Below are positions 47,107 through 57,158 of a stretch of 64,000 nt of DNA, piece after piece. Where the stretch lies: the NCBI RefSeq assembly GCF_043290135.1, contig NC_134700.1, forward strand, positions 77,479,000 to 77,542,999. The letters are read 5' to 3'. The first letter of the stretch is position 1; each line of letters starts with the position of its first letter. Under the pieces are notes generated by a model. The model saw only the letters and a program-made list of their open reading frames with translations. It ran no database searches and was not told the DNA's origin. The DNA is from Rhipicephalus microplus (Eukaryota > Arthropoda > Arachnida > Ixodida > Ixodidae). Made by a program: the position numbers and the translations under genes.

Positions 47107-47256
47107 AAATTAAACTCTTCACTGCAAAGTACGAATCCTCAAACTCTTTTTTCAAGGAAAAAAATGTAGTTTTTGGTTTATTAGGTATTACGGCTTGGTG
47201 GCGCTAGCCACCACCCGATCTAAAGGGTACAGCCATATCCATTCATCCATCCAGCT

Positions 47257-47750
47257 ATCGAACTTTTAAGCAGGAAATTGCCAAGGAAAGGATCTATGAT
47301 AAGACACGGGGTAGTTCTCTACTGTTTGAGGCCAGGACGGGAGTACTGCGAACCAAGACATATCGGGCCAAATACGAAGGGGTAGACACAGTTTGCAGTG
47401 CGTGTGGAGAGGAAGAAGAAACTGCCGAACACTTGATAATGTTCTGTAAAGGGCTTCACCCTATAGTTCAGGATGATGGCGCAGAGTTTTTCAAAGCACT
47501 GGGGTTTAGGGACCGGGAGGACAAAATAAACTTTAAGCGGGTAGACTTAACCAGAAGGAGGTTTTCTGATTGGTGGCTAAAGTCAAGACACGAGTGAAAA
47601 TAAACTCTTCACTGCAAAGTACGAATCCTCAAACTCACTTTTTAAGGAAAAAAAAATAAATATAGTTTTTGGTTCATTAGGTGTTACGGCTTGGTGGCGC
47701 TAGCCACCGCCCGATCTAAAGGGTACAGCCATATCCATCCATCCATCTAT
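47257..47750 (+). mobile_element. LINE-B copy 4: 5'-truncated, inserted at the tail of copy 2
   Basis: Sequence from ATCGAACTTTTAAGC to a CCATCCATCTAT tail repeats the last part of copy 2 (compare 46766-47250) with few differences. CCAGCT occurs immediately left (47251-47256) and right (47751-47756) and can be read as a 6-bp TSD. It includes the last 110 or so codons of ORF2 and the 3' UTR. Confidence 0.75.
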
Positions 47751-47973
47751 CCAGCTCGCGCCGCGCTTGCTGCAGCAGCAGGCACACACCGCTACGCCGC
47801 GGTTTTCCCGTCGCGCGCAAATTTGGTTTGCCGTGCTCGATGTAAAACTCTGCTTGCCCCATTGTGTTTTCTGCTTGCCCTTGATCTTTTTTCTGGCACA
47901 ATAGTCTACCCCAAGAGCTTCGTTAACTGCAGCGCTCGCTGAGACAACCGTGACTGTATCAAGTGCGATTCGG

Positions 47974-48062
47974 GTAAGTTCTTTGTTAAAAGTGTTACAT
48001 CGTTAAGAAATCCGCTTGCTGCAAGGAATCGTGCCTAAACGCTGTATTTTTGTTATCTGCAG
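47974..48062 (+). other. Predicted 5' UTR intron of the P transposase
   Basis: The donor CGG/GTAAGTT starts at 47974. The acceptor TTTTTGTTATCTGCAG ends at 48062. The 89-bp intron sits 70 bp upstream of the ATG at 48133. Strong splice consensus at both ends; not confirmed by transcript data. Confidence 0.55.
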
Positions 48063-48132
48063 CACTACCGTAAAAAGAAAGGCGACTGCCCATACATGGT
48101 CGGAAGTTTGGCTGCGCCCCGAACGCTCCACA

Positions 48133-50868
48133 ATGCCGTACTGCTGCGTACCACGCTGCAAATCATGGAGTGGCCGGAAAGAAACCGGAGTATTTTTTCA
48201 CGAAATTCCGAGCGACCAAGAACTTCGCGAAAAGTGGCTTAAGGTAATCTCGAGAGACAACTGGACCCCGAACAGCACATCTTGCTATTCTACCGTTTGC
48301 AGCCGGCACTTCGTCCCGTCCGACTTTAAAGAAAGGTGCACGACGCGAAGACTGAAGAAAGGCTCTGTGCCCAGCGTCTTCTACGAGTACCCGTCGTATT
48401 TGCAACCTTGCAAACAAACCGGCAGAAGCGATGCGGTCCTCAGGAAGCGTGCTGCGGCTGTATTAACTGACGAACCAGCAAGAAAAAAAAAGAGCAGTCG
48501 GTGGTGGTGCACCACATGTGTTTACGGACTTACGACATGACCGGTCGTGCACTTCGGACGCCCAACTTGTTGAAGAAGTGCCCAACTCCAGCAGCAGGAC
48601 TGACCAAAGCTTCGTACCGAGAACGGTGCAGGTGGATAGAGCAGTGCAAGTAGCCTCACGCATTTCGTTGCCAACCATCGAAAGACGGAAGTGGAAGCGT
48701 AAGGAACGCGAAATGAGGCCGCAGGTTGAAAGGCTCAAAGGAACTGTTGAAGAATATAAAAGGGAGCTTCAGAAACTTAAAGAAGACTGCTATGTCCCAG
48801 CGTTTTTGCAGGTTGTCGAGCAGGCAAGTGAAAATGAGTTGGCTGCCTCAATACTGCTGGAGCAGCTCAAAAATTTTCAGAAGGTGAAATCGACGTGGTC
48901 CGAAGTTACAGTCCGCCACGCAGTGATCCTTCGTAACCTCTCAGCGAGGGCATACGAACACTTAAGGAGCTCAGGGCTACTCCGCCTACCCTGTCGAAGC
49001 ACGCTGGAGCACTTCCTCGGTTCGTCACGCAATGAAGTAGGCGTCACAGACTTGATTGAGCAGAGGCTGTCAGCTGAGCTCGCTTCACACACGAGTGTTC
49101 AGTCACAGACGTGCTCACTCATTGTAGACGAAATGAGGGTCAAGCAGCGCTTACTCTATCTCAAGCAGAGAGGTGCCTTCGTTGGCGAAGTAGACTACGG
49201 CGACTGCTTGCCGCAGAAGCAACCGGGCAAGCCAGAAGAGCCAGTTCTTGCAAACTCGTTGCTTTGCTTCATTTTAAGTGGCTTGTCAACGAGATATAAG
49301 ATTCCCGTAGCCTATTTTTTTTTACTAGAAATTGCACCGGTGAAAACCTTCACCAGATCATGATGAACGTACTCAAAGAAGTTGAGAGTATAGGCTTTAG
49401 AATCGTGCGGATCGTTACCGACAACCATCGGATTAACGTGAAGGCGTTCCAACTGCTATGTGGGGGTAACCTCAAGCACTGCATACCACATCCGACAAAT
49501 CAAGATGGCAAACTTTTTCTCGCTTTTGATCAGTGCCATTTGATTAAAAACGTACGGTCACAGTTTCTGTCACGCGATATCGGAAAGGATGGCGAAATAA
49601 CCGCCCAGTACCTGAAAGACCTCTACAAAATGCCACAGCGCAGTATTGTCAAGCCAGGGCGGTTCTTGACAAGAAAGCACGTACATCCGACTAGCATGGA
49701 AAAAATGAATGTCAGGAGGGCAGTGCAAGTCGTTTCGCCACCTGTGACCGCGGCCCTGAAGCTCTTGAAAGAGCAGGCAGGTCATACATGTGACGCAAGC
49801 TTCGCCCACGTTGGTCCAACCGTCGTATTCATGAACACCATGTACCGGTGGTTCACCCTCATGGATGTAAGCAACTGAACCCAGCATGTCCACCAGAACA
49901 ACCCGGACTGCAAGCAGTACGAATCCGAAGACGACGAACGGCTAGGTTGGCTTGAAACATCATTTCTTGACTACCTGGCCGAAATCAAGTGGCAGAGCCC
50001 GGCTAAGAATTTTCTGACGAAGGAAACGTACGAGGGCTTGCTGATAACAACCACCTCAAACGTGAAGTGCGTTCGGTACCTTCTCACGGCCACACGCTTC
50101 CGTTTCGTTCTGACTAGGAAGATGTCCTCTGACCCAATAGAGGCCTTCTTTGGGTGGTTGAGGAAATCTGCAGGCTCGAACGACCAGACAGACGTGAGGG
50201 CAGTTTTGTCTGGGATTGAGAAAGCACTGAAGACTGGCATAACCTGCACGTCCAGCAGCAGCAACGTCATTACTGCAGACAGCAGCAGCTGCTCCTCATC
50301 AGCACTCCTACAGCGATCGGCAAGAGCAGCGCAGAATGACGGTGAAGCATTTCCAGCAGAAACAACCACGACCCTCGAGGAGAGGGGGAAGACGTTGCTC
50401 CCAACGCCAGATGTTGCTGCACTAGCAATGGTTGGTGGCTATATTGCAAGAACAGTCCACGAAACCATTTCCTGTGATGAATGCTTCACTCTGGTGACTA
50501 AACAAAACACCTCTGCGCCATCGGATGCCTTAATTAAGCACCAGGACAGAGGTGGACTCCTCTATCCGTCAACTGAGCTCGTAATGGTTCTCAATTCTCT
50601 AACGAATTACGCGGAAGTTTTCCTCGCAAGAGCGAGAAAGATGAACCAGCCACTGAAGGCTGCCGTTGACAACGCCACGGAAATACTACAGAAACGTGAC
50701 AAACTCAAGTGCTCGACCCCGGGACACCGTGAAAAACTTTTGGAGGTTCTGCTCGTGAAGTTTCTCCGCCCACTTTTTCTGAAATTCACGACGAGTGTGA
50801 CTGACAAACACGACTTGGCGAAAGATTTTCATGTCAAACCATTGTCTCGAAAAGTGCTCAAGCTTTGA
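48133..50868 (+). pseudogene. P-element transposase (THAP9-like), three lesions
   Basis: The ATG at 48133 begins a THAP finger: MPYCCVPRC, then VCSRHF and SVPSVFYEYP. After it come a basic coiled-coil region (about 48660-48790, ERRKWKRKEREM) and the catalytic core. SLIVDEMRVKQ with GEVDYG holds the first Asp. IVTDNHRINVKAF holds the second. DQCHLIKNVRSQFL is the nucleotide-binding insertion region. SSDPIEAFFGWLRK with GSNDQTD holds the catalytic Glu. The stop is at 50866-50868, giving about 910 codons. Lesions are a frameshift at an A9 run (48483-48491), a frameshift at a T9 run (49315-49323) and a TGA at 49876-49878. In P elements and THAP9 the enzyme is a GTP-dependent cut-and-paste transposase. 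Two of three lesions are at homopolymers, where sequencing error is possible. Confidence 0.85.
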
Positions 50869-51166
50869 GCGCGAAATCAAATAAAAAAGCTCGCATTGCA
50901 TTCTGCATACAGTGCTTGTGTTAAAAATTTTATGTGTGCGCACTTCTTAACGTATATGCATAATCCAATGCAATGTAGACGGTTTCTAGACCGTCATAAA
51001 CACAAGCGTGCATAGGCCGCGTCGTCTGCTGTTATTATGGGATTTGTGCGGCTTCTGGCGGCAAGCGCCAAAACTATGAGAGACGGATGGCGCGTATGTA
51101 TTTAGCGCTAATGCGCGGGCACAAAAGTTCTATAGGAGGCTATGGGAGAGCAATGGTAGCATTTGT

Positions 51167-51328
51167 GATGGATGGATGGATGGATGGATGGATGGATGGA
51201 TGGATGGATGGATGGATGGATGGATGAATGGATGGATGGATGGATGGATGGATGGATGGATGGATGGATGGATGGATGGATGGATGGATGGATGGATGGA
51301 TGGATGGATGGATGGATGGATGAATGGA
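51167..51328. repeat. (GATG)n microsatellite, about 160 bp
   Basis: An almost pure GATGGATG array with TGAATGG interruptions near 51221 and 51321. On the minus strand it is the CCAT tail of LINE-B copy 3, expanded well beyond the 20-30 bp tails of copies 2 and 4. Confidence 0.9.
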
Positions 51329-51418
51329 TATAGCTGTACCCTACCTTTTTTTTATTTCTCTATGGCTGTACCCTTTAGATTGGGCGGTGGCTAGCGCCAC
51401 CAAGCCGTAATACCTAAT
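51329..51418 (-). mobile_element. LINE-B copy 3, distal 3' end
   Basis: The minus-strand text TACCTAAT...CACCAAGCC...GCTAGCCACC...GGGTACAGCC is the LINE-B 3' terminus also seen at 47180-47230. It is separated from the rest of copy 3 (57159-59081) by LINE-A. TACCTAAT at 51411-51418 is one of the two target duplicates. Confidence 0.85.
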
Positions 51419-51468
51419 CAGAGATAGACTTTATTAGTTTCCGGCAGATTGCTGGGATGGGCTCCCAC

Positions 51469-54400
51469 CTAGGGGCCAACGGAGAGACCGTGTCTCCCGG
51501 CAGCTTCCTTGGCCTGCTGGATCGCCCAAAGTTGTTTGTCCAGGCCCGAACTGAGCAGCGCAGTCCGCCAACGCGCCCGAAGGTCTTCATTGGAGGCCGC
51601 GACCCCAGAATTTCTGACTAATGCTGGACATTCCCATAGTATATGTTCGAGAGTGGCTCTGGTGGTACAGTACTGGCATAGATTAGAACTATAGACGTCC
51701 GGATATATGTGGTGCATGATAACAGGGTTCGTGTATGTGCGTGTTTGTAGCTGTCGCCACTGAACGGACCGGGCCCGATTTAGCTTGGAGTGAGGCGGAG
51801 GGTACTCCCGCCTTTGCAGTCGATAGTGTTGAATTATGTCATTAAATTTATTGAGCCGATCGTCCCATTCCCACACCGGCGCAGAAAGGTCCGTTTGGGT
51901 GGCCGCTTCGTCTGACGTGACTCGGAACGTAAGACCTCGAGCCACGTTGTGCACCACTTCATTCGGATTGGCCTCCGCGTTACCTAGTGGTGTGTGGGCA
52001 GGGAACCACAAGATGTGTACGTATTTGTCCGCCTCGTGAATTTTGCCTGTGTTAAGAATCCGCAATGCCTCGGGGGAAATTCTGCCGCTGGCGCAGTTTC
52101 TAACGGCTGTCTGCGAGTCACTGATTACGCATGAGGCGTTAGTGTGGGCTATGGCCATCGCGATTGCCACTTCCTCTGCCGTTTCTACGTTCCGTGTGAT
52201 GACTGACGCGCTGCTTTTGCATTGTTGTGTGTGGTCTACGACAGCAGCCACGAAGTGGTGACGTTCCTGGTATCGTGCTGCGTCGACAAAGACTGCCTCA
52301 TGGTTGCGCCCAAACATCTTTGACATGGTCCTGGCTCTACTTACACGTCTGCCCTTGTTGTGTTCAGGGTGCATGTTTCTTGGTATGGGTGGTAGTGTTA
52401 GCTTAGCACGGATAGTGCGTGGTATGTCGTGTTTGTCTCCGTGTTGAGTGTGGTAAGTAATACCGAGATTACATAGAATCTGGCGGCCTGGCTTAGTCTT
52501 GGCTAAACGCTCGAATTGGGAGATTTGTTGCGCCTCAATAAGTTCCTCAAGGGTATTGTGTAAACCAAGTTGAAGGAGTAGTTCGGTGCTGGTGTTTTGA
52601 GGCAAACCTAGTGCCTGTTTGTAAATTTTCCTAATTAGGCTGTTGAGTTTTGACTTTTCCGCGGTGAACCATCGGTGGTACGCCGCCGTATAGGTGATGT
52701 GAGTTAGAACAAACGCTTGGATCAAACGGATGATGCTGGCCTCTTTCATGCCTTTGTGTTTATTGGTAATGCGCCTAATGAGGCGCATCGTGTTAGACAC
52801 TCTGGCTTCAATGTTGCGAACTGTCTCTCCGTTGGCACCCTTACTTTCTATGATCAAACCTAGCACTCTGATTTTGTCCACGGTTGGTATGGCGTGACCA
52901 TCGCTTGTAGTGAGTTTTATATCAGCGTGTGCCTGCGCTTGGGGATGTTGTTTAGGTGGCCGACCTCTAAGTGTAGGGCGATATAGCAGTAGCTGAGATT
53001 TCTCCGCCGAGCAGGATAGTCCAGTTCCTTGTAAATACCGTTCGACTGTGTCAATCCCCTCCTGTAATCTCTGTTCAATGGAACCGTCACTGCCGTCGCA
53101 CACCCAGAGGGTGATGTCGTCGGCGTAAATGGTGTGATGAAGTCCTTGGATGGTTTGAAGTTTTGAAGGAAGACCAATGAGGGTGAGGTTAAACAACATG
53201 GGAGATATCACGGAACCCTGCGGGGTGCCCGCACTTCCTATGGTTATTTCGGACGACCTGAGTGCTCCCACAGTGATCGTGGCCGTTCTGCCCGTAATAA
53301 ATGCCCTAATATAGTTGTACGTGCGAAGCCCCAAGTTTAGGGTATTGACCTGATTTAGAATGGTGCTATGCGTGACAGAGTCAAAAGCCTTCTTCAGATC
53401 AAGACCAAGTGTGCCCTTAGTGGAGCGTCCCGTACTGTCTATGATGTGATGCTTAAGCTGCAACATGGCATCCTGCGTTGAAAGATGCCGGCGGAAGCCA
53501 ATCATGGTGTGTGGGAAAAAATCATTGTCTTCGAGGTAATTTGTCAGTCTAGCCAGGAAAGCGTGTTCCATCAATTTGCCTATACAAGATGTTAAGGAGA
53601 TGGGCCTAAGATTGTGAGTATTCAGTGGTTTGCCTGGTTTCGGGATCAGAATCACCTGTGCCGTTTTCCAATGCGGGGGCAAGATTCCGGTGTTCCAGCA
53701 GTTATTAATATAGTCTGTGATATGCGTGATCGACTCATCGTCCAAATTGCGTATCATCTTATTCGTGATGTTATCCGGACCTGGTGCAGATTTGGTGTTA
53801 AGTTTTTGTAGGGCGGCACGGATATCCGCTTCGGTGAATTCTTCATCTAGAGTAGTGTTGATCTGGCCAGTATAATCTGGATGCTGCTGAGTAGGAGCCT
53901 GAGAGATATATTTGAGCTCTACCTCCCTAAGAAACTCCTCGTCGGTGCCCTTGTAAGCATGTATTAGTTTGTTGATGGTTTGTCGTTGGGCGGTTTTGCT
54001 GTCTTCTGGGTCGAGCAGGAACCGTAGAAAATGCCAAATTTTACTAAGACTTAGCTGCCTGTCCATCGCATCGCAGGTTTCATCCCAGTGTTGCCGGCTT
54101 AGCTGTGTTGCACACATCTCTATCTCTGTGTTGAGGAGTGCAATGCGTTTCCTCAGCTTCCTGTTGTGTTTCTGTGTCTTCCACCTCTTTTGGAGCGATT
54201 GCTTTGCCTCCCACATGTGGAGGAGCCGGCTATCGATCTCTTCGAGGTGTGCCTCGGGAGGTACGATTCGGATGGCATTATCAATATCCTGTTTAAGCGT
54301 GTGTATCCAGTCCTCTATGTCGCTGATGGGTTTGACCTGGTTCTCACGTGATTTGCGGAACTGGGTCCAGTCTACCAACTTTAGCTCTTTTCCCGTGGGT

Positions 54401-55077
54401 TTACGTGGGCCACCTTGAACATGTACCTCGATGATGTAGTGGTCGCTACCCAGGTCCTCTAGGGTATTTTTCCAGGTGGCTGCTGATGTGTTTCTCGTGA
54501 ACGTCAGATCAGGCGTTGTGTCTTTACTGGAGCTAGTGCCCGCACGTGTGGGTGTGCTAGGGTTGGTGATGAGAGCTAATCCCTCTTGCTGTGAGTCAAA
54601 CCAGAGAGCCCTACCTTTAGGAAACACATAAGAGTATCCCCAGGCAGTGTGTGGTGCGTTGAAGTCCCCCGCTATTAAGATGGGATTTTGGCCAGCGATG
54701 TTGAGGGCGCGTTTAAAGAGTGTGAGAAATCTGTGCTTCTTTTGTTTAGGGTTGCTGTATATGTTTAGTATAAAAAGACTTTCCTGTGTCTTGCGTTGCG
54801 GAACGAGTTCAATAAATATATTGTCTATATTGGTAATTTCCGTGTCGTGTTGCGTGAACGTAAGGTTTCGCCTAACTAGGGTGCTAAGGACAGTCGTCTC
54901 CCCGTTGGCATGTCCGATCGAGCGGTAGCCTGCCAATTTAGCGAGACAATGTGTCTCCTGCAATAAAATGATATCGGGCTTAACTTTCCCCTTAAGGTAT
55001 TGGTTAAGATTTGCTTGCTTATTCGCGTAGCTTCTGCAATTCCATTGCCAAATTGTGTAGGCGTGATTTCTAGCTAT
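51469..55077 (-). CDS. LINE-A ORF2: endonuclease, RT, RNase H (open frame)
   Basis: The frame is open from ATA at 55077-55075 (position of the expected start, which reads ATA GCT AGA) to the stop at 51469, about 1,200 codons. The endonuclease has IWQWNCRS, LLQETHC, IAGDFNAPHTAWGY and GSDHYIIE. The RT has LRPISLTSCIGKLMEH, GLDLKKAFDSVTH, GTPQGSVISPMLF and the catalytic TIYADDITLW. RNase H has VFVDAARYQ, AEEVAIAMAI, ISDSQTAVRN and a GNAEANPNE block, in which the last metal-binding Asp is replaced by Asn (codon AAT at 51969-51967). A C-terminal knuckle CQYC...HILWEC follows. The next possible start downstream is not at a conserved site, so translation from this copy is doubtful. Confidence 0.85.
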   Translation of the reverse strand: MARNHAYTIWQWNCRSYANKQANLNQYLKGKVKPDIILLQETHCLAKLAGYRSIGHANGETTVLSTLVRRNLTFTQHDTEITNIDNIFIELVPQRKTQESLFILNIYSNPKQKKHRFLTLFKRALNIAGQNPILIAGDFNAPHTAWGYSYVFPKGRALWFDSQQEGLALITNPSTPTRAGTSSSKDTTPDLTFTRNTSAATWKNTLEDLGSDHYIIEVHVQGGPRKPTGKELKLVDWTQFRKSRENQVKPISDIEDWIHTLKQDIDNAIRIVPPEAHLEEIDSRLLHMWEAKQSLQKRWKTQKHNRKLRKRIALLNTEIEMCATQLSRQHWDETCDAMDRQLSLSKIWHFLRFLLDPEDSKTAQRQTINKLIHAYKGTDEEFLREVELKYISQAPTQQHPDYTGQINTTLDEEFTEADIRAALQKLNTKSAPGPDNITNKMIRNLDDESITHITDYINNCWNTGILPPHWKTAQVILIPKPGKPLNTHNLRPISLTSCIGKLMEHAFLARLTNYLEDNDFFPHTMIGFRRHLSTQDAMLQLKHHIIDSTGRSTKGTLGLDLKKAFDSVTHSTILNQVNTLNLGLRTYNYIRAFITGRTATITVGALRSSEITIGSAGTPQGSVISPMLFNLTLIGLPSKLQTIQGLHHTIYADDITLWVCDGSDGSIEQRLQEGIDTVERYLQGTGLSCSAEKSQLLLYRPTLRGRPPKQHPQAQAHADIKLTTSDGHAIPTVDKIRVLGLIIESKGANGETVRNIEARVSNTMRLIRRITNKHKGMKEASIIRLIQAFVLTHITYTAAYHRWFTAEKSKLNSLIRKIYKQALGLPQNTSTELLLQLGLHNTLEELIEAQQISQFERLAKTKPGRQILCNLGITYHTQHGDKHDIPRTIRAKLTLPPIPRNMHPEHNKGRRVSRARTMSKMFGRNHEAVFVDAARYQERHHFVAAVVDHTQQCKSSASVITRNVETAEEVAIAMAIAHTNASCVISDSQTAVRNCASGRISPEALRILNTGKIHEADKYVHILWFPAHTPLGNAEANPNEVVHNVARGLTFRVTSDEAATQTDLSAPVWEWDDRLNKFNDIIQHYRLQRREYPPPHSKLNRARSVQWRQLQTRTYTNPVIMHHIYPDVYSSNLCQYCTTRATLEHILWECPALVRNSGVAASNEDLRARWRTALLSSGLDKQLWAIQQAKEAAGRHGLSVGP

Positions 55078-56811
55078 GGTGAGATGCAGGGGGTAGGAAT
55101 GTCGCCGGCTGTATCACACTGAATGCCGACGAGGAAGGTTGCTTTACATTCGCTGTGGGGTCCAGTCCGCTAGGTGGCAGAGGGGTGATTCTAGCCTCCA
55201 CAGCGATGAGTCGCTGTTGTAGGTGTTCGTTTTGTTGCTGGGTAATTTTAGCTATAGTCTCTACGCGGTCAGTAAGGGCTGAGATCAGTCGGGATGCGTT
55301 GCTCATCCACTCATTTAATTCTTTGACTGATTGCTGAACTTCCTTCAGGACTTTATTCTCGGGCGTCACGCGTGCGGGTTTGTATTCATTGGCCTGGGTT
55401 TCGGCTCTGCGCTTGGGAGGTGGTGGTGTTGTACCTTCCTCCATTTTTTCACTGGGTGTAACAGCTGAGAGTGGTGGTACTACTGGTGGAGCATGTTTTG
55501 TTTTTTATAGTGGTGTAACTCCTCCTTGGGGGTCCTGTTTTCCTCTCCTAAAGCTGTCATTTTCTGGTTACATTGTGCTAACATCTGCTTTAGCTGTGCT
55601 ATTTCAGCCTCTAATTTATCAAGTTTGCCTTGAGAAGCGGCCTCCTCAGACCCCGAGCACGCCCCCTTGACTACGTCTACCCAGCCCACCTTGAAGGTTG
55701 CGCCAGGTCCAGGTGTACGGCTCCGAGATGTTGACTGCGACCGGGAGCGGGGCCGGGAGCGGGGCCGGGGGCGAGACCGAGACCACGACCGAGATCTCGA
55801 CCAGGCTTTCTTTCCGGGCTTCCGGGTAGGGGTAGTGTCCCGCTGCTCGAGGCTGTTGTCGACAGGCGTTGGCTTCGTCGGGTAGTCTTCATATTGTTGC
55901 TGTTGTCGCTCCCATCACCGGCGTTTCACCAGGTACGGCGTCTTGTAACGTGCCCTGCACGCCTTCTCAGCCGTCTGGTGGTCGCCGCCGCATAGTTGAC
56001 AAGTGGGCTGGCATTGGTGATCTTGCGGGGGGTTGGTCGTACCACAGCCACGGCACACGTGGTCTTTCGGGTTTGGGCATACATCTGCGCGGTGCCCCAG
56101 GCGACCGCATTGGTAACACGTCTCTATCTGTTTGCGGTAAAGGGAGCACTTCAACATTGCCCCACCGTATCGAACGTATGTTGGCACGCGAAGACCAGCG
56201 AACAGTACGATCACCGTCGTTGTGTTGCTGAGGCGTTTTGCAGCGATGGCTGTAGGGTTCTTTGTTGTAATAACATTAGCTGTAATATCTCGGGCAGTAT
56301 CTTCCAACGGGATATCACGTATCACGCCTTTTGACGTACCGTCTGGTGCTGCTTCATATGCGCTGGTATCGTACGTTTTGTTGCCGACCACAATGCGAGA
56401 AATTTTTTGGTATCTATCAGCATGCGCCTCGATGGGTGTGCTCACAACGATGATATTTTGCTGGAAATTTGGGCATATTGTGTCCTCATCTTGGGCATCT
56501 CTCGGACTTTCAGCGGCGTGGTAAATGCTAGTCGCCAGTCGGGCGGCTCCATGATCGGTGAGTCGAAGGCCACCTTTAGGTCGGATGATGATCTTGTAGT
56601 CACCTCGGGGCAGTGGAGGCATCCGGCTTAATCTTGTTATTTGACTCAGGCATTGCTCACGCCGTTTCCTGCTGTTATTCCCTCGTTGAGAATCCGCACC
56701 GGGTTCTAGTGATTGCCCGCGGGTCGACTTCTTTGATCCTACGGTGCTCCATCCTGTACTTTCTTCGAATTCTTCACGAGAAATGGATTCTCCCTCCACA
56801 GTGACCTCCAT
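55070..56811 (-). pseudogene. LINE-A ORF1: gag-like protein, one stop and one frameshift
   Basis: The ATG at 56811 starts MEVTVEGESISREEF. An RNA-binding-like region follows, then CCHC knuckles CYQCGRLGHRADVC, CRGCG..., and CQLCGGDHQTAEKAC (about 56130-55950). A TGA at 55917-55915 follows VKRR, after which the same frame continues into a QQQQ segment and an SR/PR-rich stretch (SRSRSWSRSRPRSRPRSRS, about 55810-55740). A heptad-rich region (LDKLEAEIAQLKQML) ends in a frameshift at the A-run near 55500. The C-terminal coiled coil (KEVQQSVKELNEW...) runs to the TAG at 55072-55070. ORF1 and ORF2 overlap at the text CATAGCTAG. Confidence 0.8.
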
Positions 56812-57158
56812 TTCTTCTCAAAAAGTCGGACGCGTCAAACGCGCCGACCGGCGTTTCTTGGTGCCCGCAGAGCTAGGCTGGCCTAGGCAGCAGCGTCTCT
56901 GGCAGCTGCGCTGCCGGTGGCTTGGCAGGCGTTAGGCCTATCTCTCTCGCTAGCGTGGTTGACAAAAATGCGTCGGTAGAGGTGTCAAAATTCAAGTCCC
57001 CACCTGGAACTTGGCGCCGGGCGATTCCTGATGACAAGCTGAATACGCGGGTACCAAAGTCCTGTGGGCTTCTAGGTGGCTTCCACTGCAAAACATTCGT
57101 TGAAACCGGAGCCGACACGACGCGCGTCCACTCGCTTCGACGAGAGCCCAGATTTTTC
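56812..57158 (-). promoter_or_regulatory. LINE-A 5' leader
   Basis: The 347-bp segment lies between the element's 5' boundary and the ORF1 ATG. Short frames occur but no domain. It presumably carries the internal promoter, although no specific motif is claimed. Confidence 0.5.

Larger units (their letters stand above)
43190..47256 (+). mobile_element. LINE-B copy 2
   Basis: It contains an esterase ORF1, an endonuclease-RT ORF2 and a complete 3' end: GGCTTGGTGGCGCTAGCCACC, then GGGTACAGCCATATCC and a CCAT-type tail. The 5' boundary is uncertain (about 43190, where similarity to an esterase ORF1 starts). ORF2 and the 3' UTR are close to copies 1 and 3, whereas ORF1 differs strongly from copy 1. 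Confidence 0.8.
47757..51166 (+). mobile_element. P element (THAP transposase), nearly complete coding region
   Basis: The segment lies between two LINE-B tails and holds a 5' UTR with an intron, a P-type transposase region and an AATAAA after the stop (about 50880). I could not identify the terminal inverted repeats or the 8-bp TSD expected for P elements, so the true ends may be further in or lost. Confidence 0.6.
51419..57158 (-). mobile_element. LINE-A: full-length I-superfamily LINE nested in LINE-B3
   Basis: It is bounded by an exact 8-bp duplication, TACCTAAT at 51411-51418 and 57159-57166. It lies precisely between the two halves of the LINE-B3 3' UTR in the same orientation. From 5' to 3' it has a leader (57158-56812), ORF1 with CCHC knuckles and an SR-rich stretch, ORF2 with endonuclease-RT-RNase H, and a short 3' UTR ending AATAAAGTCTATCTCTG without a long poly(A). 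The length is 5.74 kb. The long intact ORF2 and clean boundaries mark it as one of the youngest insertions here. Confidence 0.9.

Noticed and set aside
51176..51394. Frame encoding (MDGW)n
   Set aside because: It is simply translation of the GATG microsatellite.
55741..55800. GC-rich repeat as a separate minisatellite
   Set aside because: It encodes the SR/PR-rich stretch of LINE-A ORF1, so it is explained by coding sequence.
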